Positions 26,472 through 33,968 of a DNA stretch of 64,000 nucleotides are shown here, one piece after another. Within the stretch, counting starts at the first letter, position 1. Each line of letters begins with the position of its first letter. This DNA comes from Armatimonadota bacterium (GTDB lineage Bacteria > Armatimonadota > Fimbriimonadia > Fimbriimonadales > Fimbriimonadaceae). The stretch spans positions 404 to 64,403 of the forward strand of contig JAFDWR010000004.1 of the NCBI GenBank assembly GCA_018268355.1, written 5' to 3'. The position numbers and the translations under genes were made by a program. Under the pieces are notes generated by a model, which saw only the letters and a program-made list of their open reading frames with translations, was not told the origin of the DNA and ran no database searches.

Positions 26472-27599
26472 CTAGGAGTTTCGCCTCCAGATGATGATGC
26501 AACTGACGATAAGGCCGATCACGAGGGGCGTGAACGAGGCCACAAAAGCGGGAATCGCTCCGTTCATCGCAAAGGTGTTCAGCGTGTTCGCGAGCATGAT
26601 GTAAAGGAAGCTGATCCCAACACTGATCGCGAATCCCGATGCCGTCCCGGTTCGGCGATTCTGGATGCCGAGGGGCGCCCCGAGGAGGCCGAAGATCACC
26701 GCCGCGAGGGGCAATCCGATCTTGTTCCAATAGCCAAATTCGTAGTTGGCGATCTTGTCGCGGCGCGGGTTCTCGGCGGCCTTTTCTTTTTCGATCTCGC
26801 GTTTGATTTCGCTCATGGAAAAGACGTCGAGATTGCTCACCTTGTCGGTCAAAAGCGCTTCGGCACTAACGTTCGGTCGCGGAAAGTCGCTCGGCCAGAC
26901 GTCGCCATCGACTTGGATGTACTTCGACCCGTCGCGCGAGGTGATCGTCGCGCCGCCCACGATGCGCCAGCCCTGACCCTTGGCGATCAGTTGCGGTTCA
27001 ATCTGCATCGCGACGGCGGTGAGGTACTGCTCGACGCGCCCATCGGCATTGAAGAGCTGGATCGTCGCCTCGCGAAGGGTGCGGGTCTCGAGGTTCAGGT
27101 CGCGGGCAGTGAGAATCCCGCGCAGCTTGCCCCTCTCTTCGAGCGGGTAGCCCACCACGCGCTGGAGGTTGCCCTTGAGGTTTCGCTCGATCTTCGATTG
27201 CAGCCGGAGGGTCTCCATCGACGCCCGGGGAACCCAAATCTCGTTGATTGCAAAGGCAGCAACCGCGACGGCAAGGGCAAAAATCGCGACCGGCACCATG
27301 ATCCTGAACAGGCTCACGCCCGCCGCACGCACCGCGATGATCTCACTATCCGAACTCAGCCGACCAAACGCGAGCAGCCCCGCCAGGAGCATGGCCATCG
27401 CGAACGTCTTAACCATCACGCCGGGAAGGTTCAGCCCTAAAAAGAGCAGAACCGTCATCGGGTTGAGGCCCTGGCTCAGGTAGTCGCTGATTCGGCCGAG
27501 AAAGGTCGCCGCCACGATGAGCAGGGTGTACATGACGACCCCGAACACCCAAGGTCCAAACAGCTCTCGAAAGATCAGGGCATCCAGCCGGCGGAGCAT
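26472..27599 (-). CDS. lptF: LPS export ABC permease LptF/LptG family
   Basis: 375 residues, YjgP/YjgQ family. It opens with MLRRLDALIFRELFGPWVFG, has three N-terminal membrane helices, a large periplasmic beta-jellyroll (~130-265) and three C-terminal helices (YWNKIGLPLAAVIFGLLGAPLGI). It pairs with LptB to lift lipopolysaccharide from the inner membrane into the LptC/LptA bridge. Only one such permease is in the window: it may form a homodimer, as suggested for cyanobacteria, or the partner lies elsewhere. The start shares a base with the lptB stop (TAATG). Confidence 0.9.
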   Translation of the reverse strand: MLRRLDALIFRELFGPWVFGVVMYTLLIVAATFLGRISDYLSQGLNPMTVLLFLGLNLPGVMVKTFAMAMLLAGLLAFGRLSSDSEIIAVRAAGVSLFRIMVPVAIFALAVAVAAFAINEIWVPRASMETLRLQSKIERNLKGNLQRVVGYPLEERGKLRGILTARDLNLETRTLREATIQLFNADGRVEQYLTAVAMQIEPQLIAKGQGWRIVGGATITSRDGSKYIQVDGDVWPSDFPRPNVSAEALLTDKVSNLDVFSMSEIKREIEKEKAAENPRRDKIANYEFGYWNKIGLPLAAVIFGLLGAPLGIQNRRTGTASGFAISVGISFLYIMLANTLNTFAMNGAIPAFVASFTPLVIGLIVSCIIIWRRNS

Positions 27600-28378
27600 T
27601 ACTCGGTGAGGTCCTCCGGATCGCTGTCCACAAGGCGCTCGCGCACCTCGGCCAGCGGATCGAGGCTGAAGCTCTCGCCAAGGTAGTACTTGCGCACAAG
27701 GGCGTTGCTCGCGATCTCGCGCGATGACCCTTCGGCAAAGATCTCGCCATCGTTGATGATGAAGTTGTAGTCCGTGATGCGGAGGGTCGCGCCGACGTTG
27801 TGGTCGGTGACGAGGATGCCGATCCCGCGGTCGCGAAGGGTGAGGAGGATGGACTGAATCTCCTCAATCGTCTTCGGGTCGATGCCCGCGAATGGCTCGT
27901 CAAGCAGGATGAACTTCGGGTCGCACGCGAGGGCGCGCGCGATCTCGACGCGCCTTCGCTCACCGCCGGAAAGCACGTTGCCCGTGCTGTCGAGGATCTT
28001 CGTGATGTGGAGCTCTTCGGCAAGCTGCTGGACCCGCTCCTCGCGCTGGGCCTTGGGCACCTTGCGGAGCTCAAGGACGAGGCGCAGGTTGTCGCGCACA
28101 GAAAGCCGCCGGAAGACGCTCGCCTCTTGCGGCAGGTAGCCAATTCCCGCCCGGGCGCGCTTATACATCGGCCACGCGGTGACCTCTTCGTCGCCCAAGA
28201 AAACCTTGCCCGCGTTGGGCCGGACGAGGCCAACCGTCATATAAAACGTCGTCGTCTTTCCCGCGCCGTTGGGTCCCAGAAGGCCGACAATTTCGCCCTG
28301 GTCCATCTGGAACGTCACCCCGCGGACGACCTTTCGGCCGCGATAGGCCTTTTCGAGTCCCACGCCGCGAATCTTCAT
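27599..28378 (-). CDS. lptB: LPS export ABC ATPase LptB
   Basis: 259 residues. Walker A is GPNGAGKTT (35-43), Q-loop YLPQE (82-86), signature LSGGERRR (136-143), Walker B FILLDEPFAGIDP (156-168) and H-loop VTDHNV. The LptB-specific FAGIDP and the neighbouring LptF, OstA-like and LptC genes fix the role as the cytoplasmic motor of lipopolysaccharide export. The start overlaps the OstA-like gene's stop by 4 nt. Confidence 0.95.
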   Translation of the reverse strand: MKIRGVGLEKAYRGRKVVRGVTFQMDQGEIVGLLGPNGAGKTTTFYMTVGLVRPNAGKVFLGDEEVTAWPMYKRARAGIGYLPQEASVFRRLSVRDNLRLVLELRKVPKAQREERVQQLAEELHITKILDSTGNVLSGGERRRVEIARALACDPKFILLDEPFAGIDPKTIEEIQSILLTLRDRGIGILVTDHNVGATLRITDYNFIINDGEIFAEGSSREIASNALVRKYYLGESFSLDPLAEVRERLVDSDPEDLTE

Positions 28379-29250
28379 CGATCACCTCCGCCTGCGTTCA
28401 GGACCGCGTTGATGGGACTGCCCTTCACCTCGATTTTCAGAACCCGATTGTCGGGGGCAAACCAAACCGTCGCCTGGTCCGCGTTGACGGTTCCGTTGAG
28501 CCCGACCGCGTTGCCCGTGATGATCACCTTGCCGCGAATCTGGGCGGTCTTGTTGTTCGGGTCGCGGAAGTTCAGGTCGGCCTCGTTCGCCTTGAAGTCG
28601 TAAACCTGATGGTCGGGGCCTTTCGGGGTGACCTTGTCGATCTCAATGTGGATATGGACCGAGTTTCGCAGCTCCGCCCATTGGACGACGTCCTTGGCGT
28701 TGCCGAGGGCGACCTCGAGGATGGACCGACCGGCTTCAAACAGCGTCCGGACGTTCGATGGAGTGCCTGGCTGGGCGGCATCGACCAAGGTGAACGACTG
28801 AGTGAAGGTCATCGGCGAGGGCAGCTCAAATTTGCCCCTTTCCGGTTCGCCCGTGTAGACCCCGCGCTCGGTTTTGAGTTCAAACTTGGCATCCTTGATC
28901 CCCGAGGTGTCGGGGAGAAGGGTTGGCCCGCCGTCTGTGATCGGGACCGCCTTGTTCTGGTCGCCGGTGATGACCAGGCCGCCTTCGAGGAGGGCAGTCT
29001 TGAGGAATGTCTTGGGTCCCACTGTCCCCGTCGTCCCCGAGAGCTTGGGGCACCGCATCTCGGTGCCGTAGTTCGGCAATTCGATGATCACCGGCTTTCC
29101 GTTGCCAGAAAACGTCATGCCTCCCGGCGTGAAGGTCGCCTCAGAGGTGTCGAAGTTGCGAAGGACAAAGTCGCCGTTCGGCGACCGGAAAAACACCTTG
29201 CCCTGGGCAGCCAGGAGGGCGGACGCCAAAAGTGCGCTCACGATCCCCAC
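28375..29250 (-). CDS. OstA/LptA-like periplasmic protein (second copy)
   Basis: 291 residues with a signal-like N-terminus (MGIVSALLASALLAAQG). The segment YDFKANEADLNFRDPNNKTA, then RGKVIITGNAVGLNGTVNADQATVWF, follows the repeating beta-strand pattern of LptA/OstA jellyroll proteins. With its neighbour it could form part of the periplasmic LPS bridge. It overlaps the preceding OstA-like gene by 13 nt. Being longer than typical LptA (~185), it may contain more than one jellyroll. Confidence 0.7.
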   Translation of the reverse strand: MGIVSALLASALLAAQGKVFFRSPNGDFVLRNFDTSEATFTPGGMTFSGNGKPVIIELPNYGTEMRCPKLSGTTGTVGPKTFLKTALLEGGLVITGDQNKAVPITDGGPTLLPDTSGIKDAKFELKTERGVYTGEPERGKFELPSPMTFTQSFTLVDAAQPGTPSNVRTLFEAGRSILEVALGNAKDVVQWAELRNSVHIHIEIDKVTPKGPDHQVYDFKANEADLNFRDPNNKTAQIRGKVIITGNAVGLNGTVNADQATVWFAPDNRVLKIEVKGSPINAVLNAGGGDR

Positions 29251-29918
29251 CTCAGCGAGGCCAGCTGTCCCTTACTATCTAACTCAATCCGCACTTCGCT
29301 CACATTGTCCAAAGTTCCAAACGGAACACCGCCTCCGCCCGTTCCGGAGCCACGAACCTTCACCCCGCCGCTGAGCCGGATCGAGCGACCCTGGTTGCTC
29401 ACGTCGAGCCGTTGACCCGTCGCGATCAGGTTGCCGCTCTTCTGGATCATGTTGATCCGAACGCCGCCGCTCAGCTCGGCCCGGACGAGGCCGGATTGAC
29501 CGAGCAAGGCTTGTCCCGACGAGCCGGTGACGGTCGCCGTCGTCGCTCCCCTTGAGTTGATCGTCACCCCGCCCCGCATCTGCACATCGTACTGCCCACC
29601 CGAGCGCTTGACGGTCGCCGAACCACAGTTCAGCCGAACCATTGACCCTTGATTCATCGAAACCCCGCCGGTGGCGACCATGTTTTCGATCACCTGGCCC
29701 TTGCCTTCACGCCGAACCACGCCCGTCATCGACGAGGCATTCAGCCCGAGGTCGTCCTTCGACGAAACCACTTTGACCGCCCCTTTTAGCTCAAACTTCA
29801 GCCGATCTTGGCCGAGCACGGATGCCGCCCCGCCATTCGCCTGGAGCGTGATCGAGCGGTCCGGGCTTTCATAGCGAAAGACTGATTGGGCGAGCAGAAG
29901 CGCGGTAATGAGGCTCAT
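29238..29918 (-). CDS. OstA/LptA-like periplasmic protein (first copy)
   Basis: About 226 residues with a very short signal-like start (MSLITALLLAQS). The repeated strand pattern (LKFELKGAVKVVSSKDDLGL, NMVATGGVSMNQGSMVRLNC, ISRGGV-type turns, ATGQRLDVSNQGRSIRLSGG) is typical of LptA/OstA. ATG 29918 is chosen because it overlaps the lptC stop by 4 nt; the upstream extension is the lptC gene in another frame. It should receive LPS from LptC. Confidence 0.72.
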   Translation of the reverse strand: MSLITALLLAQSVFRYESPDRSITLQANGGAASVLGQDRLKFELKGAVKVVSSKDDLGLNASSMTGVVRREGKGQVIENMVATGGVSMNQGSMVRLNCGSATVKRSGGQYDVQMRGGVTINSRGATTATVTGSSGQALLGQSGLVRAELSGGVRINMIQKSGNLIATGQRLDVSNQGRSIRLSGGVKVRGSGTGGGGVPFGTLDNVSEVRIELDSKGQLASLRWGS

Positions 29919-30445
29919 CGCACCCCCTGAAAGAGGTTCGGCGTGGCAACCCGCTTGAGGTCGCGGCTGGCCCAAAGCTCGTCCATCGGGCCGACCTTCC
30001 CGTTCGGGCCCGTCCAATAGACCTTGCCCCTTGCCTTGATGATCTCGTCCTTGGCTGCGTAATCCATCTCTTCACAGGTCAGCGTATCGGGGGTCGCCTT
30101 TGAAGTGACCTTCACCTGACCCTTCACCTTCATCGTCTTCTCGAGTTGATTGAGTACGCCTTCCGAGGCTGCAAAAGTGGCCGAGACCTTCCCGTCCTCA
30201 AACAGCTCGCCCGTGATTCCGCGCACCTTTGCCATCCCCCCTTTCTTGGACGGATCAATCTCAAGGTCAGCTTCTGTCCAGTGAACGGTGTACTGCACCT
30301 CGCGGGTGGCCGACTTTTCGTTGCGCGCCGTGAAGCTGCCCGATTGGACGGTGACGTCCTGCCGAGGGAACGGCGACTCGCTCGCCTTGGCGGAGGCCGC
30401 GCGGCGCCCCTTTCCGCAACCACCCAGCCCGACGATGGCCACCAT
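29915..30445 (-). CDS. lptC: LPS export periplasmic protein LptC (lipoprotein-like)
   Basis: Conservatively started at ATG 30445, which overlaps the rlmN stop as TGATG; 176 residues. The strand pattern REVQYTVHWTEADLEIDP, then VRGITGELFEDGKVSATFAA, matches LptC/OstA-type jellyroll proteins. The N-terminus reads IVGLGGC, a lipobox, but a start here lacks a positive N-region. In the same frame, an ATC at 30475 lies 5 nt after a perfect AAGGAGG (30488-30482) and would give a full lipoprotein signal NRAAVGLVLMVAIVGLGGC. The true start may therefore be the rare codon AUC (see findings). Confidence 0.75.
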   Translation of the reverse strand: MVAIVGLGGCGKGRRAASAKASESPFPRQDVTVQSGSFTARNEKSATREVQYTVHWTEADLEIDPSKKGGMAKVRGITGELFEDGKVSATFAASEGVLNQLEKTMKVKGQVKVTSKATPDTLTCEEMDYAAKDEIIKARGKVYWTGPNGKVGPMDELWASRDLKRVATPNLFQGVR

Positions 30446-31527
30446 CAAGACGAGGCCAACGGCAGCGCGGTTGATCCGGCCCTCCTTGAAAATCGACCCG
30501 TGTGTTGACCCGCCAGCTGACCACAGGCAGCGGCGATATCGTGGCCGCGCTCCACGCGCTCGGTGGTGTTCACCCCTGCCGCCTCCAGGATTCGCCGGAA
30601 CGACCGCACGCGGTCACGGCTGGGACGCGAGAAGCCGTGGCCGGTGTCCACCCAGTTGAAGGGAATCAGGTTCACGACGCACGGGATGCCCTTGAGCAGC
30701 GGGACGAGGGCACGCGCCTGTTCGGGGGTGTCGTTCACCTCGTTGATGAGCAGGTATTCGAAGGTCGCCTTGCGGCCGGTCTTGTTCGAATAGTCGCGCA
30801 TCGCGCCGATGACTTCGCGCACGGGCCACTTGTGGTTCACCGGCATGAGCTTGTCGCGGACCTCGTCGAACGGGCTGTGGAGGCTGAGCGCCAGGTGGAT
30901 CGGCAGGCCTTCTTCGGCGAGTTGTCGAATCTGGGGCACGAGGCCCACCGTGCTGACCGTCAGGTGGCGGTAGCTCATGCCCACCTCGTCGTGGAGCAGG
31001 CGCATCGCCTTCAGCACGTTCGGCAGGTTGAGGAGCGGCTCGCCCATCCCCATGAAGACGACGTGGGAAATTCGGCGCTCGGTGAGTTTTTGAAGGGCAA
31101 GGACTTGGCCCACGATCTCGCCCGCATCGAGGTTGCGGTCAAAGCCGCCCATGCCCGTCGCGCAGAACGTGCAGCCCATCGGACAGCCAACCTGGGAGCT
31201 GATGCAGCAGGAAACCCGCTTATCGTAGGGCAGCAGGACGCACTCCACCACTTGGCCGTCGCCTCGGTGGACCAGGAGCTTGTCGACGCCGTCGGTGCTG
31301 CGGCGGTGGCTTGCGATGATGAGTGGGTTGACGCTCGTGGTCTGGGCAAGCTCCTCGCGGAGGCTGAGGGGCAGGTCGCCCATCGCCTCAAGATCGCTTT
31401 CCGCCCGCCGGTAGAGGTGAAAGGCGAGCTGCTTGGCTCGGAGCTTGGCGTCCGACCGCGGCTGAAGGAAGGCTTCTAACTCCTCGCGCGATTTGCCGAC
31501 AAGGCTGGGCATCGGCTGGACGGTCAC
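30445..31527 (-). CDS. rlmN: Dual-specificity 23S rRNA/tRNA adenine C2-methyltransferase RlmN
   Basis: 360 residues, radical SAM. The iron-sulfur motif CPMGCTFC gives Cys115, 119 and 122. GMGEPLLNLPNV binds SAM. A C-terminal Cys335 in DIAAACGQL is the methyl-carrying cysteine. It methylates A2503 of 23S rRNA and A37 of some tRNAs. A TACAAT box ends 6 nt before the GTG at 31527, suggesting a leaderless mRNA; an internal ATG at 31512 lacks a Shine-Dalgarno. It heads the LPS-export operon. Confidence 0.94.
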   Translation of the reverse strand: MTVQPMPSLVGKSREELEAFLQPRSDAKLRAKQLAFHLYRRAESDLEAMGDLPLSLREELAQTTSVNPLIIASHRRSTDGVDKLLVHRGDGQVVECVLLPYDKRVSCCISSQVGCPMGCTFCATGMGGFDRNLDAGEIVGQVLALQKLTERRISHVVFMGMGEPLLNLPNVLKAMRLLHDEVGMSYRHLTVSTVGLVPQIRQLAEEGLPIHLALSLHSPFDEVRDKLMPVNHKWPVREVIGAMRDYSNKTGRKATFEYLLINEVNDTPEQARALVPLLKGIPCVVNLIPFNWVDTGHGFSRPSRDRVRSFRRILEAAGVNTTERVERGHDIAAACGQLAGQHTGRFSRRAGSTALPLASS

Positions 31528-31533
31528 GGGGGA

Positions 31534-31539
31534 ATTGTA
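31534..31539 (-). promoter_or_regulatory. TANNNT box abutting rlmN start
   Basis: Minus-strand TACAAT, identical to the rRNA -10, ends 6 nt before GTG 31527. No -35 is recognisable. It would drive the rlmN-lptC-ostA-lptBF-DUF3084-yqgF run as a leaderless transcript. Confidence 0.5.
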
Positions 31540-31572
31540 CTTGAAGCGGGGCCCAAGTCGCCGATTTTGAGC

Positions 31573-32439
31573 CTAACCGCCCCTCGGATGCGCACCTTCG
31601 ACCACCGCGCGCAGGCGCTCGACGCTCACGTGCGTGTAAACCTGCGTCGTGGTCAGCGACTCGTGGCCGAGCAGCTGCTGGACCGACTTCAAGTCCACCC
31701 CGTTATCGAGCAAGTGGGTGGCAAAGCTATGGCGCAGGGTGTGGGGCGAGACGTTGGTCGGGAGGCCGGCAGCGGTCGCCCAGCGACGAACCACGTTGTA
31801 AACCGTCCTTGAGGAGAGCGCCTTGCCGGTCGGGCCGGTGAAGATGGGATCGCCCGTCGTCGGCCGTACCCGCGACTTCAGGAAGTACTCCTGAAGCGCG
31901 CGGCGGCACGATTCGCCGAACAGCACCATCCGGTCCTTTGAGCCCTTACCGCGCACCCGCAGCGTCCCCGCCTGAAGCTCAAGGTCGATCATCTTGGCCC
32001 CCACGACCTCGGAAACGCGCAAACCCGCGCCATACATCAGCTCGAGGAGGGCAAGGTCGCGCTCAGGGTCGGTGATCGGGCCGGGAGAAGTAAAAATCGC
32101 AGCTGCCTGGTCCTGGGTGAGCACGGCGGGAAGTGACTGCCGCCGGATGGGGGCTTCGATCCCGGCGGTGGGGTCTGTTTCGAGCCAGCCCAATCGAATT
32201 GCATATCGAACGAACGAGCGCAGCGCGCTCAGCTTCCTCGCCCGGGTTTTGCTTGTCCCGCCGACCTTGCGAAGGTAGGCGCGGACATCGTCCGGGGCGA
32301 GCGGCCAGGCCCCTTCGCCCACCTGGATGAGTTGCAACAGGTCCACGCGATAGGAACGCAGCGTATTCGGGCTGCGCCGGGGAGCGAGGTGCTCAAGGAA
32401 GGATTCAACCGCCGATGCCAGCTCGGGGCGATCAGACAT
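31573..32439 (-). CDS. xerC: Tyrosine recombinase XerC/XerD family
   Basis: 289 residues. An N-terminal SAM-like core-binding domain (SFLEHLAPRRSPNTLRSYRV) precedes the catalytic domain with the full set: Arg141 (GLRVSEV), Lys165 (GKGSKDR), His233 and Arg236 (HTLRHSFATHLL), His259 (LLGHESL) and nucleophile Tyr268 (TTQVYTHV). Length and lack of mobile-element context suggest the chromosome dimer resolution recombinase. XerC versus XerD cannot be decided from sequence reading alone. The ATG at 32439 overlaps the fabF stop. Confidence 0.88.
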   Translation of the reverse strand: MSDRPELASAVESFLEHLAPRRSPNTLRSYRVDLLQLIQVGEGAWPLAPDDVRAYLRKVGGTSKTRARKLSALRSFVRYAIRLGWLETDPTAGIEAPIRRQSLPAVLTQDQAAAIFTSPGPITDPERDLALLELMYGAGLRVSEVVGAKMIDLELQAGTLRVRGKGSKDRMVLFGESCRRALQEYFLKSRVRPTTGDPIFTGPTGKALSSRTVYNVVRRWATAAGLPTNVSPHTLRHSFATHLLDNGVDLKSVQQLLGHESLTTTQVYTHVSVERLRAVVEGAHPRGG

Positions 32440-33679
32440 CGCTGCCGCGTCGGAAGACGAGCGACACGTTGTGACCGCCAAAGCCGTACGAGTTCGACAT
32501 GGTGTAGGCGGCCTGAGCGTCGCGCGCCACATTCGGGATGTAGTCGAGGTCGCAGTCGGGGTCGGGCGTGGTGTAGTTGATCGTCGGCGGGAGCTTGCCG
32601 TCGCGCATCGCGAGAAGGCAAATCAGCGCTTCAATCGCGCCCGCCGCACCCAAGGTGTGGCCGATCATCGACTTCGTGCTGCTCACCGGCGTGGAATGGG
32701 CCGCGTCGCCAAAGACTTCCTTGATCGCCTTGGTCTCCATCTTGTCGTTGAGCGGCGTGGAGGTTCCGTGCGCGTTGATGTAGCCGATCTGACTCGGCTC
32801 TAGGCCCGCGTGCTGGAGTGCCTTGCGCATCGCACGGATGGCACCGCTCGCTTCCGGATCGGGAGCGGTGATGTGGTGGGCGTCGCCGGTCATGCCGTAG
32901 CCGACCACTTCGCCATAAATCTTTGCGCCGCGTGCCCGTGCGAAGTCGAGGTCTTCGAGCATGAAGACCGCCGCGCCTTCGCCGATGATGAACCCGTCGC
33001 GGTCGGCATCAAACGGCCGAGACGCGCCCTGGGGGTCATCGTTTCGAGTGGTCATCGCGCGCATCGAACAAAAACCGCTCATGCCCATCTCGTTGATCGG
33101 AGCTTCCGCGCCGCCACAAAGCATCGCCACCGCGTCGCCGCGCTTGATGATGTGATAGGCGTCGCCGATCGCATTCGCGCCCGTGGAGCAGGCGGTGACC
33201 ACGCAGGTGTTGGGTCCCTTCAGGCCGTGTTGAATCGAGGCGTACCCCGAACACATGTCAGGGATCATGTAGGGGACCATAAACGGCGAGACCTTGCTCG
33301 GTCCGCCTTCGACCAGTCGAGTGTGCTGGTCGCCCATCGTCGTAAGGCCGCCGATGCCGCTGCCGATCAAGGTGCCGACTTCGTAGGCGAGTTCACCCTC
33401 GACCTTGAGGCCGCAATCGGTCATCGCCATCGCCGCCGCCGCGCAAGAGAGCGCGATCGTGCGGTCAATCCTGCGGGCTTCCTTCTTTTCCAGCCAGTCT
33501 TCGGCGTTGAAGTCTTTGACTTCTGCTGCGATTCGGGTCGTGTACTCACTGACGTCGAGAAGAGTGACCGGGGCAACGCCAGACTCGCCGGCAAGAAGCC
33601 GCGGCCAAAAGACGTCCACGCCGGTGCCCAGCGGTGTAACCGCTCCGACACCTGTCACTACGACACGACCCGAAGGCAT
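32432..33679 (-). CDS. fabF: Beta-ketoacyl-ACP synthase II
   Basis: 415 residues, thiolase fold. Catalytic triad Cys164 (VVTACSTGANA), His304 (INAHGTSTPLND) and His341 (SMIGHTLGAAGA); C-terminal NSYGFGGHN. It condenses malonyl-ACP with acyl-ACP in fatty acid elongation. It lies 6 nt after acpP, the classical acpP-fabF pair. Confidence 0.96.
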   Translation of the reverse strand: MPSGRVVVTGVGAVTPLGTGVDVFWPRLLAGESGVAPVTLLDVSEYTTRIAAEVKDFNAEDWLEKKEARRIDRTIALSCAAAAMAMTDCGLKVEGELAYEVGTLIGSGIGGLTTMGDQHTRLVEGGPSKVSPFMVPYMIPDMCSGYASIQHGLKGPNTCVVTACSTGANAIGDAYHIIKRGDAVAMLCGGAEAPINEMGMSGFCSMRAMTTRNDDPQGASRPFDADRDGFIIGEGAAVFMLEDLDFARARGAKIYGEVVGYGMTGDAHHITAPDPEASGAIRAMRKALQHAGLEPSQIGYINAHGTSTPLNDKMETKAIKEVFGDAAHSTPVSSTKSMIGHTLGAAGAIEALICLLAMRDGKLPPTINYTTPDPDCDLDYIPNVARDAQAAYTMSNSYGFGGHNVSLVFRRGSDV

Positions 33680-33685
33680 GCCCGG

Positions 33686-33922
33686 TTAGACCTTGGCCGA
33701 GATGTAGGAGACCGCGTCGCCGACGGTCTTAATGTTGCCCACTTCGTCGTCCGGAATATCGATGCTGAATTCGTCTTCAAAAGCCATGACTAGCTCGACG
33801 ACATCCAGGCTATCGGCACCCAGGTCCTCGGTGAAGGAGGCGGTCTCAACAACTTCCTCGGCCTTAACGCCGAGCTCTTCAACGGTCACTTTGACCACTC
33901 GGGCCATCACGTCATTCGACAT
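33686..33922 (-). CDS. acpP: Acyl carrier protein
   Basis: 78 residues, highly acidic. The 4'-phosphopantetheine attachment site is Ser38 in [18 protein letters not shown]. It carries acyl intermediates for fatty acid synthesis and is co-transcribed with fabF. A TAGAGT box ends 6 nt before the ATG and no Shine-Dalgarno is seen, which is notable for such a highly expressed gene. Confidence 0.97.
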   Translation of the reverse strand: MSNDVMARVVKVTVEELGVKAEEVVETASFTEDLGADSLDVVELVMAFEDEFSIDIPDDEVGNIKTVGDAVSYISAKV

Positions 33923-33928
33923 ACCAAA

Positions 33929-33934
33929 ACTCTA
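33929..33934 (-). promoter_or_regulatory. TANNNT box abutting acpP start
   Basis: Minus-strand TAGAGT ends 6 nt before the ATG at 33922, placing the transcription start at the A of ATG. Confidence 0.45.
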
Positions 33935-33968
33935 CCACGGAAACTTTCTGGCTGGTAGGTCCCCGAGC

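Noticed and set aside
26088-27440. 450-codon plus-strand ORF opposite DUF3084 and lptF
   Set aside because: Charged, repetitive translation with no family features; the sense genes are firm.
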